Shown here piece after piece: positions 9,165 through 18,139 of a DNA stretch of 64,000 nt. The number at the start of each line of letters is the position of its first letter. Within the stretch, counting starts at the first letter, position 1. This stretch comes from Actinotalea sp. Marseille-Q4924 (GTDB lineage Bacteria; Actinomycetota; Actinomycetes; Actinomycetales; Cellulomonadaceae), in the NCBI RefSeq assembly GCF_916618755.1, contig NZ_CAKAKB010000003.1:992001-1056000 (forward strand), written 5' to 3'. Made by a program: the position numbers and the translations under genes. The notes beneath the pieces were generated by a model. It was not told where the DNA came from, searched no databases, and worked only from the letters and a program-made list of their open reading frames with translations.

Positions 9165-10202
9165 TCAGCCCAGGGTGACGACCTCGCCGCTGGACGCGCT
9201 GCGGCGGGCGGCGTCGAGCACCCAGGCGGTGGCGACGGCGTCACGAGGGTCGACGGGCACCGGACCGCCGGCCCCGAGCCACCGGCCGACGAGCCGGTAG
9301 TAGTCCTCGTGGCCCCCGGCGGCGCGCGGCACGGGCCGCATCTCGTCGCCGTGGACGAGCCAGCCCTCGTGGTCCGGCCCCGGGTCCATCCCTGCGAACG
9401 GTGTGGCCTCCCCCTCGAACCGCGTGACGAGGAAGGCTGCACGGTCACCGAGGACCCTCGTGCGCGGCCCGGGTGCTCCCACGATGCCGCCGGCCCACAG
9501 GTGGCTCGTCGTGCCGGCCTCGTGCCGCAGGGCCAGGAAGACGTCGTCCTCCGTGGGCGTCGTGATCGCCCTCAGCTCCGCGTAGACGGTCCTCACCGGG
9601 CCGAAGAGCTGGACGGCCGAGTCGACCAGGTGGGCGCCGAGGTCGAGCAGGAGCCCCCCACCCTCGCCGACGGCGTTCTCCTTCCACCGGTCCTTCGGCA
9701 CGGGGCGCCACCGCTCCCATCGCCGCTCGAACCGGTGCACGGTGCCCAGGGCGCCGTCGGCGAGCAGGCCGGCGAGGGTCAGCTGCTCGGCGTCCCACCG
9801 CCTGTTCTGGAAGACCGTGAGCGGCACGCCCGCGGCCTCCGCGGCGTCGGCGACGCGGCGCGCATCCTGCTCGTCCAGGGCGAGGGGCTTGTCGACGACG
9901 ACGGGGACGCCCGCATCGACCGCCGCCAGGGCGTGCTCGACGTGGCGGCCCGTCGGGGACGCCACCACGACGACGTCGAGGTCCCCCGCGTCGCCCAGGA
10001 GCCCCTCGACGTCCCCGTGGACGCGCACCCCGGGCCAGTCCGACCCGGCCAGCGCGGCGCGCTCGTCCGATCGCGTGACGACGGCCGTCACCACGTGACC
10101 CGCCACCCTGAGGAGCCGCGCGTGGATGCCACGTCCCGCGTCCCCGTAGCCGACGACGCCCACCCGCAGGCGGGGGACGTCGTCGGTGGCCGGTGACGTC
10201 AC
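9165..10202 (-). CDS. Gfo/Idh/MocA family oxidoreductase
   Basis: A 345-residue NAD(P)-dependent oxidoreductase. The N-terminal Rossmann fold has VGVVGYGDAGRGIHARLL. The family motif EKP appears as VVVDKPLAL, and a C-terminal substrate domain contains GGGLLLDLGAHLVDSAVQLFG, whose His lies where the catalytic His sits in this family. The substrate is probably a sugar or polyol, but it cannot be assigned. The GTG start overlaps the stop of the MMPL transporter by 4 bp (GTGA), giving a two-gene operon under the MarR-controlled promoter. Confidence 0.88.
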   Translation of the reverse strand: MTSPATDDVPRLRVGVVGYGDAGRGIHARLLRVAGHVVTAVVTRSDERAALAGSDWPGVRVHGDVEGLLGDAGDLDVVVVASPTGRHVEHALAAVDAGVPVVVDKPLALDEQDARRVADAAEAAGVPLTVFQNRRWDAEQLTLAGLLADGALGTVHRFERRWERWRPVPKDRWKENAVGEGGGLLLDLGAHLVDSAVQLFGPVRTVYAELRAITTPTEDDVFLALRHEAGTTSHLWAGGIVGAPGPRTRVLGDRAAFLVTRFEGEATPFAGMDPGPDHEGWLVHGDEMRPVPRAAGGHEDYYRLVGRWLGAGGPVPVDPRDAVATAWVLDAARRSASSGEVVTLG

Positions 10203-12469
10203 CTGCTCGCCACCGGCTCCTCGCGTCGCTGAGGGATCTCCGTGAGGGTGTCGTCCGCCGGGACTCGTCGCTGCCACGGCCACCAGGATGCCCGACCGAT
10301 GTCGTGGATGAGGCCCGGCACGAGCAGGCTCCGCACGACGAGCGTGTCGATGAGCACACCGAGCGCGACGAGGAAGGCGAGCTGCACGAGGAACAGGAGC
10401 GGCAGCACGGCCAGCGCCCCGAAGGTCGCGGCCAGCACGACGCCCGCGCTCGTGATCACGCCGCCCGTCACCGTCAGGCCGCGACGCGTCCCCTCCCGCG
10501 TGCCGTGCCGCAGCGACTCCTCCCGGACACGGGTCATGAGGAAGATCGAGTAGTCGATGCCGAGCGCGACGAGGAAGACGAACGCGTAGAGCGGGACGAC
10601 GGGATCGGCGCCGGGGAACCCGAGGACGTCGTTGAAGACCACCGCCGCGATGCCGAGCGTCGCGCCGAGGCTGAGCAGGTTGGCGCCGAGCAGCAGCACC
10701 GGCGCGACGATCGAGCGCAGCAGGCCGATGAGCACGACCAGGATCACGACGAGGACCGTCGGGACGATGACCTTGAGGTCCCGGACGCTGGTCTCCTGGG
10801 TGTCCAGGCGCTGCGCGGCCGCCCCGCCGACGACGGTCTCCGGCGACACCTCGCTGACGGCGGCTCGGACGTCGGAGACGACCTCGACGGCGTCTTGCGT
10901 CTCGGAGCCGGCGGACGTCACGGCCTGGATCTGGACGACGCCGTCGACGACGCGGGGCGGGGCGTCGGGCGCGGGCGGCGCCCCGGGCGGGCCGGACGCC
11001 TCGGCCACGGGCGCTGCGGAGTCCACGCCGTCGGTCGCGAGGACCGCCTCGAGCACGACGTCGAGGTCGGCCTCGGGCGCGAACACCGTGACCGGCTGCA
11101 CCTGGCCGGCCGGGAAGTGCCGGGCGACGACGTCCTGCCCCGCGACCGACTCGACCTCGGTGAGGAAGACGTCCGTCTCGCTCGTCCCGCTGGCCCGCAG
11201 CTGCGGCACGAACGCCGTGGCGGCGAGGAGGACGACGGCGGTGCTCACCCACACGAGGCGAGGGCGGCGGCCGATGAGCCGCGACACGCGACCCCAGACC
11301 CCGTTGCGCGCCTCGACCTCCGCGAGGCTCTCGACGTGGTCGGCGTCCGCGTCGGCCGACGACGGCCGAGGCACGCGCGGCCAGAAGATGAGCCTCGCGA
11401 AGCGGTGCCCCCCGAGGAGCAGGAGGGCCGGCAGCAGCGTGAGGGAGGCGACGAAGGCCGCGACGATCCCGATCGCCGCGACCGGGCCGAGGCTGGAGTT
11501 CGACGTGAGGTCGGACAGGAGGAGCGTCAGCAGACCGGCGATGACGGTTCCCGCGCTCGCGGCGATCGGCTCGATCGAGGCGCGCAGGGCGCGCCGCATC
11601 GCCGAGTACGGGGACGCCACGCGCGTCAGCTCCTCGCGGTACCGCGCGACGATGAGCAGCGAGTAGTCCGTCGCGGCACCCACGACGAGGATGAAGAGGA
11701 TGCCCTGGCTCTGGCCGTTGAGGACGAGCACCCCGGCCGCCGCCAGCTGGTAGACGCCCAGCCCGGCCGCCGCGAGGGCGAACACCGACGTGAACAGCAC
11801 GGTGAACGGCAGGCTGGGCGACCGGTAGACGAGCACGAGGATGACGAACACGACCACGAGGGCCACGAGCAGCAGGATGCCGTCGATGCCCCCGAACGCC
11901 TCGACCAGGTCGGCGACCGCCCCGGCGGGGCCCGTCACCCACGCCTCGAGCCCGGCGTCGTCCAGGTCGGCGGCCGCCTCCCGCAGTGCGGTGACGACCT
12001 CGTTGAGGACGCGCTCCTCGCCCACGGTCTCCTGGACGGCCGCGCCGTCGAGCGTCAGGGCCAGCAGCACCGCCTCGCCGTCCTCGGACGGCACCGGGAC
12101 GACCGGGGCCAGCAGCACGTCCTCCACCGTCCGGCCGTCGCCGATCTCGAGTGCAGGCACGGCTGCCGCGAGCTCCTCCACGGCGACCAGCTGCTCGGGG
12201 GTGAGCTGCCCGTCGCCCTCGACGACGACGATCGCCGGCAGCACGTCCTGGTCGGAGAAGCCCTTCGCGAGCTCGGCAGCCCTGGTCGACTCGGCGCTGC
12301 GGGGCAGGAACGCCGCGGCGTCGTTCTCCTGCACCTCGGACAGCTTGCCGATGGACTGGCCGCCGACCCCCGCGAGGGTCAGCCACACCAGCAGGACACC
12401 CAGGACGGCCGACCCGCGCAGGAACCCGCGCCGTCGGCCCCTCGAATCGCTCAGCATGCTGAGTATCAT
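10199..12469 (-). CDS. MMPL/RND family transporter
   Basis: About 756 residues with the duplicated RND layout. One helix (GSAVLGVLLVWLTLAGVGGQ) is followed by an extracytoplasmic loop of ~150 residues, a six-helix bundle starting IDGILLLVALVVVFVILVLVY, a second loop around residues 395-540, and a second bundle. It resembles actinobacterial MMPL drug or lipid exporters (YdfJ type) driven by the proton gradient. Start codons at 12469 and 12457 are both possible, and neither has a strong ribosome binding site. A perfect 14-bp palindrome covers the second. The gene is divergent from the marR gene at 12548 and is probably its target. Confidence 0.88.
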   Translation of the reverse strand: MILSMLSDSRGRRRGFLRGSAVLGVLLVWLTLAGVGGQSIGKLSEVQENDAAAFLPRSAESTRAAELAKGFSDQDVLPAIVVVEGDGQLTPEQLVAVEELAAAVPALEIGDGRTVEDVLLAPVVPVPSEDGEAVLLALTLDGAAVQETVGEERVLNEVVTALREAAADLDDAGLEAWVTGPAGAVADLVEAFGGIDGILLLVALVVVFVILVLVYRSPSLPFTVLFTSVFALAAAGLGVYQLAAAGVLVLNGQSQGILFILVVGAATDYSLLIVARYREELTRVASPYSAMRRALRASIEPIAASAGTVIAGLLTLLLSDLTSNSSLGPVAAIGIVAAFVASLTLLPALLLLGGHRFARLIFWPRVPRPSSADADADHVESLAEVEARNGVWGRVSRLIGRRPRLVWVSTAVVLLAATAFVPQLRASGTSETDVFLTEVESVAGQDVVARHFPAGQVQPVTVFAPEADLDVVLEAVLATDGVDSAAPVAEASGPPGAPPAPDAPPRVVDGVVQIQAVTSAGSETQDAVEVVSDVRAAVSEVSPETVVGGAAAQRLDTQETSVRDLKVIVPTVLVVILVVLIGLLRSIVAPVLLLGANLLSLGATLGIAAVVFNDVLGFPGADPVVPLYAFVFLVALGIDYSIFLMTRVREESLRHGTREGTRRGLTVTGGVITSAGVVLAATFGALAVLPLLFLVQLAFLVALGVLIDTLVVRSLLVPGLIHDIGRASWWPWQRRVPADDTLTEIPQRREEPVASR
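12450..12463. promoter_or_regulatory. Palindrome CTCAGCATGCTGAG, candidate MarR operator
   Basis: A perfect 14-bp palindrome over the first codons of the MMPL gene, in the region divergent from marR. It is a candidate binding site for that regulator; the assignment is inference from position. Confidence 0.45.
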
Positions 12470-12493
12470 GGCGCGCACTAGCCTCGAGGGACA

Positions 12494-12515
12494 AACCAGC
12501 CTCCCTGTGCTGGTT
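12494..12515. promoter_or_regulatory. Inverted repeat AACCAGC-N8-GCTGGTT, candidate MarR operator
   Basis: A perfect 7-bp dyad with an 8-bp spacer, midway between the divergent MMPL and marR starts. Its 22-bp extent fits a MarR dimer and would allow autoregulation. Confidence 0.5.
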
Positions 12516-12547
12516 CTCAGGAAGCACTCGGGGCACGCGGAGGTGAC

Positions 12548-13117
12548 GTGGAGCGCACGGGGCACTGGCCGACCGGCCGCCTGCTGTCCGCGGTCGCGCG
12601 ACGCATCGAACGGGAGTGGAACGCGCACCTCGACGCGTGGGACCTCAACCACGCGAGCCTGCCGGTGCTCTTCCACCTCGCCCGGGGCCCGCACTCCCAG
12701 CGCGACCTGGCGCGCGCCAACGGCGTGACGGAGCAGACGATGAGCCGGATCCTCGCGCGGATGGAGCGCTCGGGGTACATCGCACGCGAGCAGCACCCGA
12801 CGGACCGTCGGCGCCACGAGGTCGCGCTGACGCCGGCGGGCCGGGCGGTCATGGTCGAGGCGGGCGACCCGCGCCCGGCCGAGGAGATGAGCGTCCGCGG
12901 CCTGGAGCCGCACCAGGTGGAGCAGCTGCGGGAGCTCCTGGCCCTCATGCTGGCGGCGCACCCCCACGACGAGGGCTGGGACGACCCGACCCCCCACGGA
13001 CCGGCCACGGACGGCCACGCCTTCCGCCCACCGGCCCGCGAGAGCGTCCCGAGCCGGCCTGGTGCACCGCGGGACGGCCGCCGGGCGCCTGAGAACCCGC
13101 GCGCTGACGTACCGTGA
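12548..13117 (+). CDS. MarR family transcriptional regulator
   Basis: A 189-residue winged-helix regulator. The HTH is [34 protein letters not shown] (positions about 56-91), followed by the wing [14 protein letters not shown], all typical of MarR. The last ~50 residues are a Pro/Arg-rich tail outside the usual fold. The GTG start has GGAGG 4 nt upstream. It is divergent from the MMPL exporter operon, the usual arrangement for a ligand-released repressor of an efflux pump. Confidence 0.88.
   Translation: MERTGHWPTGRLLSAVARRIEREWNAHLDAWDLNHASLPVLFHLARGPHSQRDLARANGVTEQTMSRILARMERSGYIAREQHPTDRRRHEVALTPAGRAVMVEAGDPRPAEEMSVRGLEPHQVEQLRELLALMLAAHPHDEGWDDPTPHGPATDGHAFRPPARESVPSRPGAPRDGRRAPENPRADVP
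13110..13115 (+). promoter_or_regulatory. -10 element TACCGT of lipB
   Basis: Six nt before the GTG at 13122. It overlaps the end of marR and fixes the lipB start. Confidence 0.5.
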
Positions 13118-13121
13118 CGGT

Positions 13122-13898
13122 GTGCCCGACCTCGCCCCCGTGACCCCCCACCTGGCTCCCCCGCCGCTGGACGGAGACACGCTCGAGGTCGACGGTCTGC
13201 TGACCGTCGACCTGGGTCTCGGCGTCCGTCACCTGCCCTACGAGCCGACCTGGGCCCTGCAGCGGGCCGTCCACGCTGACGTGGTGGACGGCTCGCGTCC
13301 GGACACGGTCCTCCTGCTGGAGCACGAGAGCGTCTACACCGCCGGGAAGCGGACGGCGTCATGGGACCGCCCGGTCGACGGCACGCCCGTGGTCGACGTC
13401 GACCGGGGCGGGAAGATCACGTGGCACGGCCCCGGGCAGCTCGTCGCCTACCCGTTGGTGCGGCTGCGCCAGCCCGTCGACGTCGTCGCCTACGTGCGGG
13501 CGCTGGAGGCCGCCGTCATGGCCGTGTGCGCCCGCCTCGGGGTGACCGCCGGCCGCGTCGAGGGCCGCAGCGGCGTGTGGGTCGCCGCCGACGACCCGCA
13601 GGACGTCGCCGACGGCATGGTTCCGCGGCGCGACCGCAAGGTCTGCGCCATCGGCGTGCGGGTCGCCAAGGGCGTCACGATGCACGGCCTCGCGCTCAAC
13701 TGCGACCCGGACCTCGGGGCGTTCGGGCGCATCGTGCCGTGCGGCATCGACGACGCGGACGTGACGTCCCTCTCGGCCGAGCTGGGTCGCGACGTCACGG
13801 TGCTCGAGGTGCTCCCGCTGCTGCGGGAGGAGCTCGCTGCCGCGCTGCGGCCGCTGCGCGCGGTCACCGACGCCGCGGCACCGTCGGCCGCCGTCTGA
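13122..13898 (+). CDS. lipB: Octanoyl-[acyl carrier protein]:protein N-octanoyltransferase
   Basis: A 258-residue enzyme that moves octanoate from ACP to lipoyl-domain lysines, the first step of de novo lipoylation. Conserved blocks are [25 protein letters not shown] and KVCAIGVRV. The catalytic Lys is K173, and the acyl-enzyme Cys is C207 in IVPCGIDD. The N-terminus is longer than in Escherichia coli by about 30 residues ([18 protein letters not shown]). lipA follows after 64 bp. Confidence 0.95.
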   Translation: MPDLAPVTPHLAPPPLDGDTLEVDGLLTVDLGLGVRHLPYEPTWALQRAVHADVVDGSRPDTVLLLEHESVYTAGKRTASWDRPVDGTPVVDVDRGGKITWHGPGQLVAYPLVRLRQPVDVVAYVRALEAAVMAVCARLGVTAGRVEGRSGVWVAADDPQDVADGMVPRRDRKVCAIGVRVAKGVTMHGLALNCDPDLGAFGRIVPCGIDDADVTSLSAELGRDVTVLEVLPLLREELAAALRPLRAVTDAAAPSAAV

Positions 13899-13949
13899 GC
13901 GCCTCCTGCGAGCGGTGCGGCGGGCCGGGAGGTCGTCCGACGACTGACG

Positions 13950-13955
13950 TAGAGT
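13950..13955 (+). promoter_or_regulatory. -10 element TAGAGT of lipA
   Basis: Seven nt before the GTG at 13963, so lipA has its own leaderless promoter in addition to possible read-through from lipB. Confidence 0.5.
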
Positions 13956-13962
13956 GGTCGGC

Positions 13963-14967
13963 GTGACGATCGCACCCGAGGGCCGCCGCATGCTCCGCGT
14001 CGAGGCGCGCAACGCCGCGACACCGATCGAGAAGAAGCCCGAGTGGATCCGCACCCGGGCGACGATGGGTCCGGAGTACACCGAGCTGAAGAAGCTGGTC
14101 CAGGGCGAGAAGCTGCACACGGTCTGCGAGGAGGCGGGCTGCCCCAACATCTTCGAGTGCTGGGAGGACCGCGAGGCCACGTTCCTCATCGGCGGCGACC
14201 AGTGCACCCGACGGTGCGACTTCTGCCAGATCGACACCGGCAAGCCCGCCGACGAGGACCGTGACGAGCCGCGGCGCGTGGCCGAGTCCGTCCGGGCGAT
14301 GGGCTTGCGGTACTCCACGATCACCGGCGTGGCCCGCGACGACCTGCCCGACGGCGGCGCCTGGCTCTACGCCGAGACCGTGCGGCAGATCCACACGGTG
14401 AGCCCCGGGACCGGCGTCGAGCTGCTCATCCCCGACTTCAACGCCCGCCCGGAGCAGCTGGCGGAGGTCTTCTCCTCCCGGCCGGAGGTGCTCGCGCACA
14501 ACGTCGAGACGGTGCCGCGGATCTTCAAGACCATCCGACCGGCCTTCCGCTACGACCGGTCGCTGTCGGTCATCCGGTCGGCCCGGGACGACGGCTTCGT
14601 CACGAAGTCGAACCTCATCCTCGGCATGGGTGAGACGTACGACGAGGTCGTCGCGGCGCTGCAGGACCTGCACGACGCCGGCTGTGACCTGCTCACGATC
14701 ACGCAGTACCTGCGGCCCTCGGTCCGCCACCACCCGGTCGAGCGGTGGGTCAAGCCGGAGGAGTTCGTGGCCCTGTCCGAGGAGGCCGAGCGGATCGGCT
14801 TCCTCGGCGTCATGTCGGGGCCGCTGGTGCGGTCGTCCTACCGCGCCGGCCGCCTGTGGGCGCAGGCGATGACGCGCCGCGGGGAGACGATCCCCGAGGC
14901 GCTCTCCCACCTCGCGACGCCGGGCAGCGCCCGGCAGGAGGCCTCCAGCCTGCTCAGCCGTCGCTGA
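13963..14967 (+). CDS. lipA: Lipoyl synthase
   Basis: A 334-residue radical SAM enzyme that inserts two sulfurs into octanoyl groups on E2 and GcvH proteins. The auxiliary [4Fe-4S] cluster motif is [12 protein letters not shown]. The radical SAM CxxxCxxC motif is C81, C85, C88 in CTRRCDFC. The conserved C-terminal RSSYRAG supplies the Ser ligand to the auxiliary cluster. The GTG at 13963 is preferred over one 9 bp upstream because of its spacing to the TAGAGT -10 element. It works with lipB and serves the sucB product. Confidence 0.97.
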   Translation: MTIAPEGRRMLRVEARNAATPIEKKPEWIRTRATMGPEYTELKKLVQGEKLHTVCEEAGCPNIFECWEDREATFLIGGDQCTRRCDFCQIDTGKPADEDRDEPRRVAESVRAMGLRYSTITGVARDDLPDGGAWLYAETVRQIHTVSPGTGVELLIPDFNARPEQLAEVFSSRPEVLAHNVETVPRIFKTIRPAFRYDRSLSVIRSARDDGFVTKSNLILGMGETYDEVVAALQDLHDAGCDLLTITQYLRPSVRHHPVERWVKPEEFVALSEEAERIGFLGVMSGPLVRSSYRAGRLWAQAMTRRGETIPEALSHLATPGSARQEASSLLSRR

Positions 14968-14975
14968 ACGGCCAG

Positions 14976-14981
14976 TAGACT
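14976..14981 (+). promoter_or_regulatory. -10 element TAGACT
   Basis: Eight nt before the ATG of the DUF4191 gene; no ribosome binding site is present. Confidence 0.5.
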
Positions 14982-14989
14982 CGTGGCCC

Positions 14990-15730
14990 ATGGCCCGCTC
15001 TCGATCCACCACGCCCTCGTCCGCCGCTGACGCGGCCGGAGGCACGCCGAAGAAGGTCAAGAAGGTCCGGTGGTACCACCGGGTCTGGGAGGCCTTCCAG
15101 ATGACGCGGCGGGTCGACCCCGCCGTGACGTGGTGGGTGCTCCTGGCGTTCGTGGGCGTGCTCGCCGCGGGCATCGGCATCGGGCTGGCGTTCGGTCGCC
15201 CCGTCTACGCGACGATCGTCACGCTGCCCTTCGCCTTCCTGGCGGCGCTGTTCCTCCTGGCCCGGCGCGCCGAGTCGGCCGCGTACCGGCAGATCGAGGG
15301 CCAGCCGGGCGCGTCCCTCTCCGCGCTGCGGACCATCCGGCGCGGCTGGGAGTTCCCGGAGGAGCCGGTGGCGGTGGACCCGCGCGGGCAGGAGATCGTC
15401 TTCCGCGGTCTCGGCCGACCGGGCATCGTGCTGGTGGCCGAGGGCAACCCCCACCGGGCGCAGCGGCTGCTCGAGGCGGAGCGGAAGAAGGTGGCCCGCG
15501 TGCTGCCCAACGTGCCGATCACCCTGCTGCAGTCCGGCAACGGGGAGGGCCAGGTGCCCTTGCGCAAGCTGCCCGGTGCCGTGAAGAAGCTCAAGCCGAC
15601 GCTGACGAAGCAGGAGGTCGCAGAGGTCGGGAAGCGCCTGCGGGCCCTCGGTGGGGCACGCCTCCCCGTGCCCAAGGGCATCGACCCGTTCAAGGCACGG
15701 CCGGACCGCAAGGGCATGCGCGGACGCTGA
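14990..15730 (+). CDS. DUF4191 domain membrane protein
   Basis: A 246-residue protein of the actinobacterial DUF4191 family, function unknown. A basic N-terminus (KKVKKVRWYHRVWEAFQM) precedes two transmembrane helices (WWVLLAFVGVLAAGIGIGLA and ATIVTLPFAFLAALFLLA). A cytoplasmic domain of ~165 residues follows, with RRGWEFPEEPVAVDPRGQEI and VLPNVPITLLQSGNGEGQV. Its place directly after lipA and next to the RDD gene and glnA is conserved in many Micrococcales, from memory of such genomes. Confidence 0.88.
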   Translation: MARSRSTTPSSAADAAGGTPKKVKKVRWYHRVWEAFQMTRRVDPAVTWWVLLAFVGVLAAGIGIGLAFGRPVYATIVTLPFAFLAALFLLARRAESAAYRQIEGQPGASLSALRTIRRGWEFPEEPVAVDPRGQEIVFRGLGRPGIVLVAEGNPHRAQRLLEAERKKVARVLPNVPITLLQSGNGEGQVPLRKLPGAVKKLKPTLTKQEVAEVGKRLRALGGARLPVPKGIDPFKARPDRKGMRGR

Positions 15731-15736
15731 CCGTCG

Positions 15737-15753
15737 CCGGGCCCTCGGCCCGG
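15737..15753. terminator. Convergent terminator hairpin
   Basis: CCGGGCC-CTC-GGCCCGG, a 7-bp stem with a 3-nt loop, sits in the 27 bp between the convergent DUF4191 and RDD stops. There is no T-run, so it is a weak bidirectional candidate. Confidence 0.45.
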
Positions 15754-15757
15754 ACCG

Positions 15758-16300
15758 TCAGCGACGGACGATGACGGTGCCCGCGGCGACGTCGTGCAGC
15801 CCGCGGCCCGAGCCGTCCCACACGACCGCCGGGATGACGAGGCACAGGAGCACCGTCCGCACGAGGCCCAGCACGGGTCCGGGCGGAGGCAGGGTTCCCG
15901 GGAGGCCGGCCGACGGCGTCGCCGACGCCGGGCCGCGACGTACGGACCGCTCCCCCAGGGCGCTCGTCACGTCGACGAGCCGGGCCACCTGGATCCCGGC
16001 GACCCGGTGGCCGATCGTCGTGCCGAGCGTCGACACGAGCACCGCGGTGGAGACACCGAAGATCGCGAGCGTGGCCCACTCGTCGCGGCCGAAGAAGGCC
16101 GCGCTGATGAGCGACGCGAGCCCCCAGTCCACGACGATCCCGACCACACGGCGACCGAGTGCCGCCATCGAGCCCGGGCCCGTGGCGGGCAGGCCGAGGT
16201 CGCGCCGAGCGGTCGTGTCCTCGGCCCGGCCGCCCTCGGAGGCCCCACCGCCGGGCGCGCCCTCGAGCCACGAGCCGATGTCACCACGTCGCGCTGCCAC
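15758..16300 (-). CDS. RDD family membrane protein
   Basis: A 180-residue RDD protein. After a ~45-residue soluble N-terminus comes LGRRVVGIVVDWGLASLIS, which carries the Arg-Asp signature of the family, then two more hydrophobic segments (LAIFGVSTAVLVSTLGTTIGHRVAGI and LVRTVLLCLVIPAVVW). It ends with GRGLHDVAAGTVIV, the typical closing motif. Molecular function is unknown, and transport has been proposed for the family. The GTG at 16300 has TACCCT 6 nt upstream. It is divergent from glnA. Confidence 0.87.
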   Translation of the reverse strand: MAARRGDIGSWLEGAPGGGASEGGRAEDTTARRDLGLPATGPGSMAALGRRVVGIVVDWGLASLISAAFFGRDEWATLAIFGVSTAVLVSTLGTTIGHRVAGIQVARLVDVTSALGERSVRRGPASATPSAGLPGTLPPPGPVLGLVRTVLLCLVIPAVVWDGSGRGLHDVAAGTVIVRR

Positions 16301-16306
16301 GACAGC

Positions 16307-16312
16307 AGGGTA
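16307..16312 (-). promoter_or_regulatory. -10 element TACCCT of the RDD gene
   Basis: Six nt before the GTG at 16300 on the minus strand. Confidence 0.5.
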
Positions 16313-16376
16313 TCGGCGGCCCCTGTGGCGGTTCTGTGGTGCGCGCACGGCCGCTCGGCGCCGCGGGGTCCCCTCG

Positions 16377-16414
16377 GTAACGCGACGGAAACATGAGGTA
16401 CACCGCCGGGAAAC
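16377..16414 (+). promoter_or_regulatory. GlnR-type operator upstream of glnA
   Basis: The sequence reads GTAAC-N6-GAAAC-N6-TACAC-N6-GAAAC with exact 11-bp periodicity. The actinobacterial GlnR consensus is a tandem of GTnAC-N6-GAAAC. Three of the four half-sites match fully and the third matches only in its AC. The site ends 82 bp before the glnA start and just upstream of a TAGGTT -10, as expected for nitrogen control. The glnR gene itself is not in this window. Confidence 0.72.
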
Positions 16415-16424
16415 CGCGCCCGCC

Positions 16425-16430
16425 TAGGTT
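16425..16430 (+). promoter_or_regulatory. -10 element TAGGTT of glnA
   Basis: It lies 10 bp after the last GlnR half-site and 66 bp before the ATG, giving a leadered transcript. Confidence 0.4.
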
Positions 16431-16496
16431 CGTCACCGTCGCCCATCCCCCCGCATGCCTGCGCCTGCGCGAGCACCGAATCGAGGAGAGCACTGC

Positions 16497-17921
16497 ATGT
16501 TCAGTTCCGCAGACGAGCTCATGGCTTTCATCCAGGAGGAGGGCGTGCAGTTCGTCGACGTCCGCTTCTGCGACCTGCCCGGCGTGATGCAGCACTTCAA
16601 CGTGCCGGCGTCCACCGTGGACACGAGCTTCTTCACCGAGGGCCAGATGTTCGACGGCTCCTCGATCCGTGGCTTCCAGGCCATCCACGAGTCCGACATG
16701 AAGCTGCTGGCGGACATCTCGACGGCGTACCTCGACCCGTTCCGGGACCGCAAGACGCTCATCATCAACATGTCGATCGTCGACCCGTACACGGACGAGC
16801 CGTACAGCCGTGACCCGCGTCAGATCGCCGCGAAGGCGGAGGCCTACCTCAAGTCCACCGGCATCGCGGACACCGCCTTCTTCGCCCCCGAGGCGGAGTT
16901 CTACATCTTCGACGACATCCGGTTCCACACGAGCCAGTCGGAGAGCTACTACCACATCGACTCCATCGAGGCCGCGTGGAACACCGGCCGCAAGGAGGAC
17001 GGCGGCAACCTCGGGCACAAGACCCCGTACAAGGGCGGCTACTTCCCCGTGCCCCCGGTCGACCACTTCGCCGACCTGCGGGACGAGATCTGCGAGGAGC
17101 TCGACAAGGCGGGCCTGCAGGTCGAGCGCTCCCACCACGAGGTCGGCACCGCCGGCCAGGCGGAGATCAACTACCGCTTCGACACGCTGGCCAAGTCCGC
17201 GGACAAGGTCATGCAGTTCAAGTACATCGTCAAGAACGTCGTGCACCGCAACGGCCGGACGGTGACGTTCATGCCCAAGCCGCTCTTCGGTGACAACGGC
17301 TCGGGCATGCACTGCCACCAGTCGCTGTGGAAGGACGGCGACCCCCTCTTCTACGACGAGAAGGGCTACGGCGGCCTGTCGGACATGGCCCGCTGGTACA
17401 TCGGCGGCCTGCTCAAGCACGCACCGTCCCTGCTCGCGTTCACCAACCCGACGGTGAACAGCTACCACCGCCTGGTGCCCGGCTACGAGGCCCCGGTCAA
17501 CCTGGTCTACTCGGCGCGCAACCGCTCCGCGTGCGTGCGCATCCCCGTGACGGGCTCGAGCCCCAAGGCCAAGCGGATCGAGTTCCGCGTCCCGGACGCG
17601 TCCTCGAACCCGTACCTGGCGTTCGCCGCGATGCTCATGGCGGGCCTCGACGGCATCAAGAACAAGATCGAGCCGCCGGAGCCCGTCGACAAGGACCTGT
17701 ACGAGCTGCCCCCCGAGGAGCACGCCTCCATCCAGCAGGTCCCGGCGTCGCTGACCGAGGCGCTCGACGCCCTCGAGGCCGACCACGACTACCTCACCGA
17801 GGGCGGCGTCTTCACGCCCGACCTCATCGAGACGTGGATCGACTTCAAGCGGACCCACGAGATCGACCCGATCCGCCTGCGCCCGCACCCGCACGAGTTC
17901 GAGCTCTACTTCGACTGCTGA
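16497..17921 (+). CDS. glnA: Glutamine synthetase type I (beta, adenylylatable)
   Basis: A 474-residue GSI that makes glutamine from glutamate, ammonia and ATP as a dodecamer. Visible are the beta-grasp N-terminus, the metal/ATP block PEAEFYIFD, the latch [11 protein letters not shown], and the signature [17 protein letters not shown]. The adenylylation site is Y402 in DLYELPPEE, the GSI-beta hallmark and the target of the glnE product encoded at 57,199-60,225. The ATG at 16497 follows GAGGAG. The GlnR-like box upstream indicates nitrogen-dependent transcription. Confidence 0.97.
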   Translation: MFSSADELMAFIQEEGVQFVDVRFCDLPGVMQHFNVPASTVDTSFFTEGQMFDGSSIRGFQAIHESDMKLLADISTAYLDPFRDRKTLIINMSIVDPYTDEPYSRDPRQIAAKAEAYLKSTGIADTAFFAPEAEFYIFDDIRFHTSQSESYYHIDSIEAAWNTGRKEDGGNLGHKTPYKGGYFPVPPVDHFADLRDEICEELDKAGLQVERSHHEVGTAGQAEINYRFDTLAKSADKVMQFKYIVKNVVHRNGRTVTFMPKPLFGDNGSGMHCHQSLWKDGDPLFYDEKGYGGLSDMARWYIGGLLKHAPSLLAFTNPTVNSYHRLVPGYEAPVNLVYSARNRSACVRIPVTGSSPKAKRIEFRVPDASSNPYLAFAAMLMAGLDGIKNKIEPPEPVDKDLYELPPEEHASIQQVPASLTEALDALEADHDYLTEGGVFTPDLIETWIDFKRTHEIDPIRLRPHPHEFELYFDC

Positions 17922-17957
17922 GCCTCGGAGGGCGTCTGACGTGCAGTAACGCTGCGT

Positions 17958-18104
17958 TCAGGCCTTCCCAGGCCGCAGAGAGTCCGCACGGGCCGTCAGG
18001 ACGACATCGACGGCGGCCCGTGTGGACTCTTCTGTGTCCGGCCACAGGTGCGCGTAGGTGTTGAGCGTCGTCGTCGCCGAGGCGTGCCGGAGGCGCGCCT
18101 GCCA
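17958..18104 (-). pseudogene. Tyrosine recombinase, C-terminal remnant
   Basis: Only the last ~46 codons of a phage-type integrase remain: LRHASATTTLNTYAHLWPD followed by a short C-terminal tail. The nucleophilic Tyr lies in NTYAHL. Intact relatives read LGHASATTTLNTY, so the Gly is also changed to Arg. No catalytic Arg or box I precedes it in any frame. It lies 36 bp beyond the glnA stop and marks an old integration at this locus. Confidence 0.8.
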
Positions 18105-18139
18105 CGGCCCCACCTGACCCCCCAGCGGTCGGCGAGGTA

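Noticed and set aside
10193-12481. 762-codon plus-strand frame rich in Asp/Arg/His opposite the MMPL gene
   Set aside because: Antisense shadow; the MMPL reading has predicted helices and family motifs.
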